From NCBI RefSeq assembly GCF_011758765.1, contig NZ_JAANOU010000001.1:2666001-2730000 (forward strand): a stretch of DNA of 64,000 nucleotides. Reading direction: 5' to 3'. How positions within the stretch are numbered: the stretch's first letter is position 1; each line of letters opens with the position of its first letter. The stretch comes from Amycolatopsis viridis (GTDB lineage: Bacteria > Actinomycetota > Actinomycetes > Mycobacteriales > Pseudonocardiaceae). The position numbers and the translations under genes were made by a program. Shown here one piece after another: positions 19,982 to 27,887 of this stretch. The notes under the pieces are model-generated. The model worked only from the letters and a program-made list of their open reading frames with translations. It was not told the origin of the DNA and made no database searches.

Positions 19982-20052
19982 AGGTGGAGACGGGATTCGA
20001 ACCCGTGTACACGGCTTTGCAGGCCGTTGCCTCGCCTCTCGGCCACTCCACC
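19982..20052 (-). tRNA. tRNA-Cys (anticodon GCA)
   Basis: The 71-nt gene has acceptor stem GGTGGAG/CTCCACC, and anticodon stem ACGGC/GCCGT around the loop CTGCAAA. The T-loop is GGTTCGAATCC. It lies between tRNA-Gly and tRNA-Val, the usual actinobacterial order. Confidence 0.95.
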
Positions 20053-20077
20053 GTGCGGGCCCGAGTGGGCACCTCCG

Positions 20078-20150
20078 AGCGGACGACGGGATTCGAACCC
20101 GCGACCCTCACCTTGGCAAGGTGATGCGCTACCAGCTGCGCTACGTCCGC
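20078..20150 (-). tRNA. tRNA-Gly (anticodon GCC)
   Basis: The 73-nt gene has acceptor stem GCGGACG/CGTCCGC, and anticodon stem TCACC/GGTGA around the loop TTGCCAA. It is the first gene of the Gly-Cys-Val cluster. Confidence 0.95.
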
Positions 20151-20266
20151 CTACCGTGACTCCGGGAACCGGTGTGGTCCCCGTCGCCGTGGTGTGAGAG
20201 AACAATATCCGACCCCGGAACCCGCGAAAACAGGGGGGTGGGTGTTCCCGCCCGCCCGCGCGGGTG

Positions 20267-20692
20267 CTATCCAAGATCGTTGGGGATCAGGTGGGTGAGG
20301 GCCTCGTCCATGTCGACCCACAGGTGCTCGTTGCCGGGGAGCACCACGTCATAGGTGCGATCCAGGAAGTCGGCGAGCTCCTGGGCGGAGGCCTCGAACA
20401 CCGCGTGCCCCGACGGGGAGTTCAGTTCGATCATCACCGACTCGGGGTCCTCGACCGACGGGCGGATCCGGACGTCGCCGTCGCCCGCCTCGGCCAGCAG
20501 GCCGTCGGCCAGCAGGTCCCGGGCGTACACCCATTCCACCCAGCCGGCGCGGCCGGTGCGGAACGCCGCCACGACCGCGTACGGGTCGCGGGTGTCGTAC
20601 CGCAGCTCCACCTTCACCGGCACGGCCGGAGCGCGCGGGGCCAGGAGGTCGAACACCGCCGTGGAGCGGAGCGTCACGTGGTCGTTGCGCAT
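20267..20692 (-). CDS. SsgA family sporulation/cell-division regulator
   Basis: SsgA-like proteins help place the division and sporulation machinery in actinomycetes. This 141-residue protein matches the family in length and pattern: VELRYDTRDPYAVVAAFRTG, WVEWVYARDLLADGLLA, GDVRIRPS, and IELNSPSGHAVFEA followed by LADFLDRTY. It is nearest in feel to SsgB, but subgroup assignment needs a tree. The ATG (MRNDHVTLRS) is preceded by a weak GAAAGG. It lies upstream of the tRNA cluster on the same strand, with 116 bp between. Confidence 0.88.
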   Translation of the reverse strand: MRNDHVTLRSTAVFDLLAPRAPAVPVKVELRYDTRDPYAVVAAFRTGRAGWVEWVYARDLLADGLLAEAGDGDVRIRPSVEDPESVMIELNSPSGHAVFEASAQELADFLDRTYDVVLPGNEHLWVDMDEALTHLIPNDLG

Positions 20693-21076
20693 CGTCTTAC
20701 CTTTCGTCTCCCTTCACGGCCCACTCGGCCGAGCTTCGAGTGTGAGACGCACGAACCCACCGCCTCGAATCGCGATTCGCCCGTGCTTCACCCGGACGGG
20801 TCCGCGGCACCTCTTTCCCACTCGCGCTCGCGCGATACCAGCCCGGGGGACGGTACCGCTGATCGTCTACCCACACATACTGCTCGGTTCAACGCGTGCT
20901 GGACAGCGTCGCATTGCAGCCTGACACGTGACCTGGCTCGCCCCTGCGGTGGGGGCACCCACGGTCACCTCGGATTTCTCCGGTGCGTATCCAGTCCTAT
21001 CCGCAGCGTGCAGCGCAAAGACCACCCGTTTGCGGTGTCCCGGTCGCGATCCGCTAGAGTCCTTCGCAACGAACAG
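20693..21076 (+). other. 384-bp intergenic region between ssgA-like gene and tRNA-Val
   Basis: This gap lies between two divergent genes and should carry both promoters. I see no convincing ORF. The only clear signal is the tRNA promoter at 21030-21060. Confidence 0.5.
21030..21060 (+). promoter_or_regulatory. Promoter of tRNA-Val(CAC)
   Basis: TTGCGG (21030-21035) and TAGAGT (21055-21060) are spaced by 19 bp, and the mature tRNA starts 17 bp after the -10 box. Confidence 0.5.
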
Positions 21077-21148
21077 GGGCGATTAGCTCAGCGGGAGAGC
21101 GCTTCGTTCACACCGAAGAGGTCACTGGTTCGATCCCAGTATCGCCCA
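21077..21148 (+). tRNA. tRNA-Val (anticodon CAC)
   Basis: The 72-nt gene has acceptor stem GGGCGAT/ATCGCCC, and anticodon stem CTTCG/CGAAG around the loop TTCACAC. Its D-arm and T-arm are nearly the same as those of the minus-strand tRNA-Val(GAC), so the two isoacceptors probably share a recent origin. Confidence 0.95.
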
Positions 21149-21168
21149 CCGCATGTTTTCCCTGTTCA

Positions 21169-21203
21169 GACGGCTCGTCGGCGTTCATCGCCGACGGGCC
21201 GTC
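21169..21203 (+). terminator. Terminator of tRNA-Val(CAC)
   Basis: GACGGCTCGTCGGCG pairs with CGCCGACGGGCCGTC around TTCAT, a 15-bp stem with one G-T wobble. It starts 21 bp after the tRNA. Confidence 0.8.
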
Positions 21204-22280
21204 GGCATGTGCGGGGAGCGGATGGGGAGCACGGCGTCCTGACCTTCTTCGCGAATCCTCCGACTAGGTCACGCCGGATCCTCTTCCTGACCTGGGGTTT
21301 CGTCCCAGCGCCACCCGCCGTCCTGCTCCCAGTGTCGCTGCAGAGTGGCCAGCCTCGACTCTCACGTGATGTCCGTCACGTGAGAGTCGATGTCATCGGG
21401 GTCTTTACGCTTGTGTCCCAGGCGTAACAGCCGGAGGGTGTGCGGGCCGCCGTCTTCGAACAGCGATGTCTAGTGGGTGTGACGTAAGCCATGAAGAAAC
21501 CCCCCTGGGTGAGTGGTGCGCGGCCGCGGCTCGGGTCGCGAAGTTCCCCGGCGAGTGGTCATGCCGCCCGGCCCCTGGTGCAGAGGTGGCCGGCGGGGCG
21601 GACGAAGGCTGGTGACCTGCCACGTCAGCTTCCAGCCGTGGGAGACCAAGGTTGACGCCCGTTCCAGCAGGCTGTCGTAATACTGGAGTCCGAGGACCAT
21701 CGGATCAGGTTGACCGTCTAGAGCACCCCATCGCGCCGCGTTGGCCTGACCAGAACTCTCGGGCAGGCCGGAGCTCGACAGGAGTAGTGGACGCAGGCCT
21801 AGGTGCGACGGGCTGTTTGCGGTCTGGTCAAGTGGCGACGGCAATGAGCGCTTCGAGCGTATCCGGCCGCTTCGGCCCGCCTCGCCCCATCGAATACGGC
21901 TGGTTCAGGAGGCGGCGCCCACCCGTCCCATATCCCGGGAGTAGCACCCCGCACCCCGGAGAGGCCAAGGTGTCCCCGGGCCCAGCGGCTCATCAGACCT
22001 GTCCCGCCCTGGACCCTGCCAGCGCGCGAGCACGGGAGTGCTGCGAGGGAGCCCCGTGGCGAACAGGAGACATTGGTGGGCGCTCAGCCGGATCCGGGAT
22101 TCGGGATGCAATACGGAGCGGGCCAACAGTGATATAGATTTTCGGGTTTTTTGCCGTCTTTTCACTCGGATGGGTTCTTGTGGTGATCTAGTCACTGGTT
22201 GTTCACTTTCTCGTGAGGGGCTCGGTTCGACATTGCAGGACTACCGGGCGTCGCTCAACTTCGCACGATAGGGGGAGATC
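21204..22280 (+). other. 1.1-kb gene-poor stretch, possible remnant island
   Basis: I find no supportable gene. Short frames on both strands lack ribosome binding sites and differ in composition from their neighbours. The stretch holds a perfect 15-bp hairpin (21355-21390), TTACGC-N11-GCGTAA (21405-21427), and GTGATCTAGTCAC (22183-22195). Base composition becomes richer in A and T after about 22100. The sequence GTCACTGGTT of the tRNA-Val T-arm recurs at 22191-22200. Confidence 0.4.
21355..21390 (+). repeat. Perfect 15-bp inverted repeat
   Basis: TCGACTCTCACGTGA is followed by TGTCCG and then its exact complement. It lies in gene-free sequence 150 bp after the tRNA terminator, so it is not obviously a terminator of any gene. 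It may be a protein-binding site, a recombination site, or a terminator for an unseen transcript. Confidence 0.7.
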
Positions 22281-22691
22281 GTGAAATATCTTGTCCTTCG
22301 CATGAGAGGCATTGCTCTGTTGTGGGTGATGGCGTTGTTTGCCGGCATGCCGGTGGCGCACGCAATGGAGTACCGGCCCGCGGCTTTCGAAACGTTCGCA
22401 GGTATTTCTTGCCTGTCTGGGGCTTACCCTCACATCTCTTACAAAGGATGGGGCGTAGACTACGCCAAGAACACCAAGATCGATATCTATCTGGATGTTA
22501 CAGGGCCGTCTACCGCGTCGGTGAAGCCTCTAGTGATGACCAGCCTCTATACGGATGGCAACGGCGCCTGGTCGTCGCCCACATACTCTGACCTCTCGTC
22601 CGGGGTGGGCACGTATCACCTGCACGTACGCGCGTACTCGACGAGCAGCGGCGCCTTGCTCAATGAGGCTTTCGGTGCTTGCACCTACTAG
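22281..22691 (+). CDS. Small secreted protein of unknown function
   Basis: The 136-residue precursor has a classic signal peptide: basic start MKYLVLRMRG, hydrophobic core IALLWVMALFAG, and an AHA cleavage site near residue 28. The mature part is rich in Tyr, Ser, Thr and Gly with alternating strand-like segments, and has only two cysteines, C44 and C134, which could close a beta-sandwich with a disulfide. The GTG start has GGGGGAG seven bases upstream. Codon use is clearly richer in A and T than in the genes on either side, suggesting recent transfer. I do not recognise the family. Confidence 0.75.
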   Translation: MKYLVLRMRGIALLWVMALFAGMPVAHAMEYRPAAFETFAGISCLSGAYPHISYKGWGVDYAKNTKIDIYLDVTGPSTASVKPLVMTSLYTDGNGAWSSPTYSDLSSGVGTYHLHVRAYSTSSGALLNEAFGACTY

Positions 22692-22777
22692 CCTTGGTTG
22701 GGTGTCCGGTTGCCGCGCCGGTGCAACTGCCATATCGTGCAGCAGAGGATCGCGTGCCCGGGGGAAGGTGCTCATCA

Positions 22778-23104
22778 ATGTCCGAGGAAGTTTTCGAGAA
22801 TCCGGCGTTGAACCCCACTAGAAGGTGGGAAGACTCCGTCGACGTTCGCAATGAGCTGTCGTTTATCGTGCATGGGAGCACGCCAGTCGATCGCATCGAT
22901 TTTCTTCGAGAGTTGGTGGAGGTTGGCGAGATGCAGTTGAGTGATTCGCGCTCCCGTGATCTGGCGAAATTCTTCAATAAGGTTGCCACGGCGTTCGGAT
23001 TTGTTCCGATGATTGAGTTCAGCGGAGAGTCCTGTTGGTTGACTCCGGAGGTGGTTGCTCCATTGCGTACTGTTTTGTCGCCGGCCTACCGTCCTGGAGA
23101 GTGA
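22778..23104 (+). CDS. Orphan protein of 108 residues, unknown
   Basis: From the ATG at 22778 (MSEEVFENPALNPTRRWED) the protein has mixed charged and hydrophobic segments (VDRIDFLRELVEV, LAKFFNKVATAFGFVPMIEF) and one Cys. It has no signal peptide or membrane helix. GGGGGAAGG lies about ten bases before the start. A longer frame from 22679 overlaps the previous gene and is less likely. Like the secreted protein before it, this gene is AT-richer than the surroundings and has no recognisable relatives. The two may form a transferred pair. Confidence 0.55.
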   Translation: MSEEVFENPALNPTRRWEDSVDVRNELSFIVHGSTPVDRIDFLRELVEVGEMQLSDSRSRDLAKFFNKVATAFGFVPMIEFSGESCWLTPEVVAPLRTVLSPAYRPGE

Positions 23105-23471
23105 TGAATTATTCTCCACGATCCAGCGATCTCTGTTGCTGATACCGTTACTCGCGGATCGGCTGCAGTGTCGCTGTGAGGCTAGTTCCGGCTCGGCCAG
23201 CTCCTTTTGTCAGACCGGCAACTGACTGAGCTCGGTCTTCGGGCATTGATGACGCGCCAGGTGAGCTACCGGACCTGGCGCGAGTCGCGCACGCGACGCT
23301 GGCGGCCCTCAGCTGCCCCCCGCTGGCTACTGGCGACCCGGCGTTCCAGCTACCGGTCGACCGGGGGCTTCACGCGCTGCACGGCCGGCGTTGGGGCGAG
23401 CCCGACAGGTCATGCGGACGCCGGCCCAGCACAATGAGACCAGCGCCGCGCGGCGGACTACCGTCTCTGCG
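23105..23471 (+). other. 367-bp gap with a hairpin
   Basis: No supportable gene is seen. CGCGCCAGGT (23253-23262) pairs perfectly with ACCTGGCGCG (23273-23282), a 10-bp stem with a 10-base loop, and may end transcription from the orphan genes. Normal high GC returns by about 23270. Confidence 0.45.
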
Positions 23472-24119
23472 GTGATCGACCCCGCCGTCCTGCACGACAC
23501 CCGCGCCGCCTACGACGCCGTGGCGCCCACCTACGCCGAGCTCTTCAGCAACGTGCTCGAGACCCGGCCGATGGAACGTGCGCTGCTCGCGGCGTTCGCC
23601 GAACTCGTCCGGGTCCACGGCGCCGGACCGGTCGCGGACCTCGGATGCGGCCCCGGCCACGTGACCGCGCACCTCAACGCGCTCGGGCTGGACACCTTCG
23701 GCGTCGACCTGTCCGCCGAGATGGTCGCGCTGGCCCGCCGGGCGCACCCGCACCTGCAGTTCGACGAGGGGTCGATGGCCGCGCTGGACCTCCCCGGCGG
23801 AGCTCTCGGCGGCATCCTCGCGTTCTACTCGATCATCCACACGCCCCCGGTGCAGCTGCCCGCCGTGTTCACCGAGTTCGAGCGCGTGCTGGCGCCGGGC
23901 GGCCACCTGCTGCTCGGCTTCTTCGCCGGCGACGACCCCCGACCGCAGGAATTCGACCACAAGGTGACGCTCGCCTATCGATGGTCGCCGGACAGCCTCC
24001 TGGACCTGGTGCGGCAGGCCGGTTTCACCGAAGTGGGCCGGATGCTGCGCGAGCCGTACGAGCACGAGCGGCAGTTCCGGCACTGCCAGCTGCTGGTCCG
24101 CAAGCCCGGCAACCCCTGA
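23472..24119 (+). CDS. Class I SAM-dependent methyltransferase
   Basis: The protein has 215 residues from the GTG at 23472. Motif I is VADLGCGPGHVTAHL, motif II ends FGVDLSAEMV, and LAPGGHLLLGFF forms the later core strand. This is the Methyltransf_11/25 type, acting on an unknown small molecule. The start is uncertain: no ribosome binding site precedes any candidate, and an in-frame ATG at 23412 would add 20 residues. The gene faces the LysR gene tail to tail. Confidence 0.87.
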   Translation: MIDPAVLHDTRAAYDAVAPTYAELFSNVLETRPMERALLAAFAELVRVHGAGPVADLGCGPGHVTAHLNALGLDTFGVDLSAEMVALARRAHPHLQFDEGSMAALDLPGGALGGILAFYSIIHTPPVQLPAVFTEFERVLAPGGHLLLGFFAGDDPRPQEFDHKVTLAYRWSPDSLLDLVRQAGFTEVGRMLREPYEHERQFRHCQLLVRKPGNP

Positions 24120-24196
24120 CCGCCGGCGCGCCGAACCGGCCACAGTGGACCCTGGTTCGTTGTTCAGCGGCTTGCGCCGGCGCGGTTCGCGGGGAC

Positions 24197-25105
24197 TCAG
24201 ACGGTGAGCAGCGCCGGGGCCAAGCCCGCCAGTTCGTCCAGCACGGCGGCGATCGCGGGGTTCACGTGACCGCCGCGCCGGGTGACGGTGAGGATCTTGC
24301 GCCGCGGCTCGTCCACGCAGGGGATCCGGACCACGGCGTGGTTCGCCGGCACCCGGGCCAGCCGCGGCACCAGCGCCACGCCGAGCCCGTGCGCGACCAG
24401 CGCGGTGGTGGCGTCCCAGTTCAGCGCATCGTGTGCGGCGTCCGGGGTGAAGCCGGCCGCGCCGCACGCGGCCAGGACGTGCGTGCGGCAGGTGCAGGGC
24501 GTGCTGGGCACGATCCACGGCTCGTCGGCGGCCTCGGCGAGGTCCACGCGCTCCCGGCCGGCGAGCCGGTGGCCGGGAGCGACCACCAGGTCGAACGGGT
24601 CGTCCACGAGCGGCCGCTGGTCGAACCGGGCGCGGTCGCGCGGCGGTTCGTCCGGGGTGGCCTCCACCACGGCCAGGTCGACCTCCCCGTCGAACAGCAG
24701 GTCGAAGCTGTGCGCGGCCTCGGCCTCCCGGAGTCGTGGGACGAGGCGGGGGTAGCGGCTGGTGAGCGCCGCCGCGGCCGGGGCGAGCAGCGCGCTCAGC
24801 GCGCCCGGGAATCCGGCCATCCGCACGAGCCCGGCGGGCTGGTCACCGTCGGCCCGCAGGTCCTGTTCGGCCAGTTCCCAGCGGGCCTGGATGTCGTCGG
24901 CATGGGCCAGGAGCCGTTGTGCCGCGGAGGTCAGCCGGACCCGGCGGCCCTGCGGCTCGAGCAGCGCCACGCCCAGCTCGCGGCTGAGCTGGCGGATTTG
25001 CTGGGATGCTGCCGACGGGGTGAAGTGCAGCGCCTGCGCCGCCGCGGTCACCGTGCCGTAGTGGTCCACGGCGCGCAGTACGTGGAGGCGGCGCAGGTCA
25101 ATCAT
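24197..25105 (-). CDS. LysR family transcriptional regulator
   Basis: The 302-residue protein has an N-terminal helix-turn-helix (GTVTAAAQALHFTPSAASQQ) and a LysR effector domain with a Cys-containing segment (PSTPCTCRTH). It starts 118 bp from a small ORF that leads into a transporter gene on the opposite strand. It probably regulates that transporter. Confidence 0.92.
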   Translation of the reverse strand: MIDLRRLHVLRAVDHYGTVTAAAQALHFTPSAASQQIRQLSRELGVALLEPQGRRVRLTSAAQRLLAHADDIQARWELAEQDLRADGDQPAGLVRMAGFPGALSALLAPAAAALTSRYPRLVPRLREAEAAHSFDLLFDGEVDLAVVEATPDEPPRDRARFDQRPLVDDPFDLVVAPGHRLAGRERVDLAEAADEPWIVPSTPCTCRTHVLAACGAAGFTPDAAHDALNWDATTALVAHGLGVALVPRLARVPANHAVVRIPCVDEPRRKILTVTRRGGHVNPAIAAVLDELAGLAPALLTV

Positions 25106-25223
25106 GTAGGCGATTCTTCACGGTCATGGGCCAAAACGCAACCTGGACCTGTCTGGATCATCGCGCAACCCTGGAGTTGAGGCCGTCCGCGGGGCGGCGA
25201 CGACAACCCCGGGAGGTGTCCCG

Positions 25224-25349
25224 ATGAGCACGGTGTGGATGTCCCTGTTCGCCGAAGCCGTGGTGGCGACGGGCGTCGCCGCCGCGCTGACCCGCTGGTC
25301 GGCCCGCCGGCGCCGCCCGAGCGCGAACTCCCGCCCGACGTGCCGGTAG
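25224..25349 (+). CDS. 41-residue small protein ahead of MFS gene
   Basis: The ORF begins MSTVWMSLFAEAVVATGVAAAL and continues into an Arg-rich tail (TRWSARRRRPS). It could be one membrane helix with a positive cytoplasmic end. GGGAGG lies seven bases before the ATG. The stop is 18 bp before the transporter start, so the two would be co-transcribed. It may be a small membrane partner or a leader for the transporter. No family is recognised. Confidence 0.5.
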   Translation: MSTVWMSLFAEAVVATGVAAALTRWSARRRRPSANSRPTCR

Positions 25350-25367
25350 CCGCAGGACGAAGGTGAC

Positions 25368-26600
25368 ATGACTTCCGCTTCCCGTACCCGAAGGTCCACG
25401 CTGATCTGGACCCTGCTCGCCCTGGTGCTGCTGTCGCTCAACCTGCGGGCGGCCATCACCGGGGTGCCCCCGGTGCTGAGCCGGCTCCAGGAGGGTTTCG
25501 GCCTCAGCGGTGTCGGGGCCAGCGTCCTCACCACCCTGCCGGAGCTGTGCGTGGGCATCTTCTCCGCGCTCGCCCCGGTGCTCGCCCGCCGGATCGGCAC
25601 CGAGACGGCGATCGCCGCGGCACTCCTGGTGATCACCGCCGGGCTGCTGCTGCGCGTGGTGTCCGCCCAGATGGCCCTGTTCGCCGGGACCGTGCTCGCC
25701 GGAGCCGGGATGGCAACCGGCAACGTGCTGATTCCCGCGGTCATCAAACGGGTGTTCCCCAACCGGGTGGGATCACTCACCGGCTTGGCGATGATGCTGC
25801 TGTCGGTCGGCGGCGCGGCCGGTGCGGGGCTGGCCGTCCCGCTGGAACACGTCGGCGGCTGGCGGCTGGCCCTGGCCGCCTGGGCGGTCCCGGCGCTGGT
25901 CGCGGCCCTGGTCTGGGGCCCGCTCGCGCTCCGCGGGCGCAGGGAACTGCCGGACCGCGCGCCCGAGCCGGCCGCGGCGGGCACGCTCCTGCGGTCACCG
26001 CTGGCCTGGTGCGTGATGATCTTCATGGGCATGACGTCGCTGATGTTCTACACGCTGACGTCCTGGCTACCGGAGATCATGCAGGGGCAGGGGTTCACGC
26101 CCGCCACCGCCGGGATGATGAACTCGGTCATCATCATCATCGGCATCCCGCTCGGCTTCGTGGTCCCGGTGCTCGCCGCACGGCTGCGCGACCAGCGGCC
26201 GCTCGTGCTCGCGGTGGTCGTGCTGATGGGGACCGGGCTGGCCGGCCTGCTCCTGGCGCCGCGCGCGGGATGGGTCTGGGTCACCGTTTTCGGGGTCGCC
26301 ACGGGCTCCGCGTTCCCGATCGCGCTCACGCTCCTCAACCTGCGGTCGGACACGCACGCGGTCACGGCACGGCTGTCGGGCATGGCCCAGTCCGGCGGGT
26401 ATCTCCTCGCCGCGTGCGGGCCGGTGACCTTCGGGGTGCTGCACACCCTCAGCGGTGGCTGGAAGATGTCGATCTGGCTGCTGGTCCTGCTGCTGATACC
26501 CGAGCTCGGGTGCGGCCTGGTGGCGGCGCGGCCCGGCTTCGTGCGGCTGCGTACCCGGCGGCCCGCCGGTCGCCCCGGAGTCGGTGCGGGTGTGGGATGA
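25368..26600 (+). CDS. MFS transporter, CynX/NimT type
   Basis: The 410-residue protein has about twelve membrane helices. The first helix contains LLSLNLRAAITGVPPVL, a hallmark of the CynX/NimT group, which includes the E. coli cyanate transporter CynX and nitroimidazole transporter NimT. No cyanase or carbonic anhydrase gene is nearby, so the substrate cannot be inferred. It follows a 41-codon small ORF and lies opposite a LysR gene that likely controls it. Confidence 0.88.
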   Translation: MTSASRTRRSTLIWTLLALVLLSLNLRAAITGVPPVLSRLQEGFGLSGVGASVLTTLPELCVGIFSALAPVLARRIGTETAIAAALLVITAGLLLRVVSAQMALFAGTVLAGAGMATGNVLIPAVIKRVFPNRVGSLTGLAMMLLSVGGAAGAGLAVPLEHVGGWRLALAAWAVPALVAALVWGPLALRGRRELPDRAPEPAAAGTLLRSPLAWCVMIFMGMTSLMFYTLTSWLPEIMQGQGFTPATAGMMNSVIIIIGIPLGFVVPVLAARLRDQRPLVLAVVVLMGTGLAGLLLAPRAGWVWVTVFGVATGSAFPIALTLLNLRSDTHAVTARLSGMAQSGGYLLAACGPVTFGVLHTLSGGWKMSIWLLVLLLIPELGCGLVAARPGFVRLRTRRPAGRPGVGAGVG

Positions 26601-26627
26601 GCTCCCCTCGCCCTGCTCTGCTCCGGT

Positions 26628-27158
26628 TCAGGGGTGCGTCTTCTCCGTGGCCGGTTTCGACCGGCGCGGCCGCTCGACCTCGTCGGGGAACACCCACTTC
26701 TTGAGCGCCCACCACCGGAAGACCATGGCCAGCAGGGTGCCCAGGATGATGCTGCTGACGAAGTCGGCCACCTCCTGCGTCAGCACGCTGACGGCGGGCG
26801 CCTGCAGGCCGAGCAGGTAGCGGGACACGTAGAGGGGCAGCGCGTTCACCCCGGCCGCCACCCCGCTGACCGCGAAGAACAACGCGGCCTCGTGACGGCG
26901 TTCCCGGCCGCCCCGGGACCGGAACGACCACTCGCGGTTCAGGACGTAGGAGAGGATGGTCGCGACCAAGGTGGCGATGATCAGCGCGGTCAGCGGCTTC
27001 GTGTGCAGGATGGTCAGCTTGAGGCTGTAGTTGACCACCACGGTGGCGACGAAGCAGACACCGCCGACCATCAAGAACTTCAACAAGGCGCGGTGCCGGA
27101 TCAGCACGCTGCGGATCGGTCCCGGAAGGATTTTGAGCAGCTTCCCCACCAGCGCCAT
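26628..27158 (-). CDS. GtrA family membrane protein
   Basis: GtrA-like proteins have four helices and help flip or modify polyprenyl-linked sugars. This 176-residue protein has four hydrophobic segments (about 28-48, 58-76, 91-113 and 122-150) and the typical FLMVGGVCFVATVVVNYSL and LSYVLNREWSF motifs, ending WALKKWVFPDE. It faces the transporter gene and is not in an operon with visible glycosyltransferases. A role in cell-wall glycan or glycolipid decoration is likely by family only. Confidence 0.9.
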   Translation of the reverse strand: MALVGKLLKILPGPIRSVLIRHRALLKFLMVGGVCFVATVVVNYSLKLTILHTKPLTALIIATLVATILSYVLNREWSFRSRGGRERRHEAALFFAVSGVAAGVNALPLYVSRYLLGLQAPAVSVLTQEVADFVSSIILGTLLAMVFRWWALKKWVFPDEVERPRRSKPATEKTHP

Positions 27159-27224
27159 CGGGGTAGTCTAGACCACCTGGCCACCGCTGACGTGCCGGGT
27201 CGCACGGGCTCCCGGGGTGCGAAT

Positions 27225-27779
27225 TCAGCGGTGCACTTTGGACCGCAGACCGTCGAGCAGCAGGCCGATGCCCGCCTCGAAGTCGCCGGATCCGCCGGGC
27301 TCCCAGTCGATTGCGCCCGCGCTGGCGGCCTGGAGCGCCGCCTGCTCCTCCGCCGTGTGGCCGAAGACGAGGTGCAGCAGGGCGCGGGTGCCGACCTCGA
27401 CGAGGTCGCCGGGCAGGCCGGCGTCCCGCAGGGCGGCGCGCAGCTCGGTGGCCGGTGCGCTGGCGCCGAGGCCGAAGGTGTGGGCGGTGGCGACGACGTC
27501 CGCGCCGTCGCGGTAGGCCAGCATCGCGTCCCGCAGTTCGCCGCAGATCTCGGCCACCCGCCGGTCCCACGCCACGGCCCGGCGCTCGCGCTTGCCCCGG
27601 GCCAGGATCTCGTCGGCGAGCGCGGCCAGCAGGGTCTGCTTGTTGGGCACGTGGTGGTAGAGGGCGCTGGGCTGCAGACCGAGTTCGGCGGCCAGGCGGC
27701 GCATGGTGAGCGATTCCAGCCCGTACTCGTCGAGGACCGCGAGGGCGCGCTCCACGACATCGCGCCGGTGGTAGCGCAC
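27225..27779 (-). CDS. bioQ: TetR family regulator, probable BioQ biotin repressor
   Basis: The 184-residue TetR protein has the helix-turn-helix segment TMRRLAAELGLQPSALYHHV and a C-terminal domain of the tetracycline-repressor type. The GTG at 27779 (VRYHRRDVVERAL) has GGGAGGAG six bases upstream. It is divergent from bioB, and the gap holds CGAAC-ACC-GTTCA, close to the BioQ site TGAAC-N3-GTTCA as I recall it from Mycobacterium and Corynebacterium. Repression of bioBAF is therefore a well-supported inference, though the name rests on context. Confidence 0.75.
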   Translation of the reverse strand: MRYHRRDVVERALAVLDEYGLESLTMRRLAAELGLQPSALYHHVPNKQTLLAALADEILARGKRERRAVAWDRRVAEICGELRDAMLAYRDGADVVATAHTFGLGASAPATELRAALRDAGLPGDLVEVGTRALLHLVFGHTAEEQAALQAASAGAIDWEPGGSGDFEAGIGLLLDGLRSKVHR

Positions 27780-27836
27780 GCCGACTCCTCCCGTTGACCC
27801 GCCGAACGGGCTCAGTGTAGCGTCGGCGCCGCCAAC

Positions 27837-27849
27837 CGAACACCGTTCA
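27837..27849 (+). promoter_or_regulatory. BioQ-like operator
   Basis: CGAACACCGTTCA has inverted arms GAAC/GTTC around ACC, and AACC/GGTT extend the symmetry on both sides. It sits 39 bp before the bioB start and 58 bp before the TetR start, positioned to control both. Confidence 0.55.
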
Positions 27850-27887
27850 GGTTGTAGTCGAATCATCACACTGGGTCAGGAGTAGGA

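Noticed and set aside
21470-22137. Short frames on both strands in the gene-poor stretch
   Set aside because: They overlap each other, have no ribosome binding sites, and show no motif or family resemblance.
21121-22200. attL/attR pair made by tRNA-Val and GTCACTGGTT at 22191
   Set aside because: The match is only 10 bases and no integrase gene is visible, so it is mentioned as a hint and not annotated as attachment sites.
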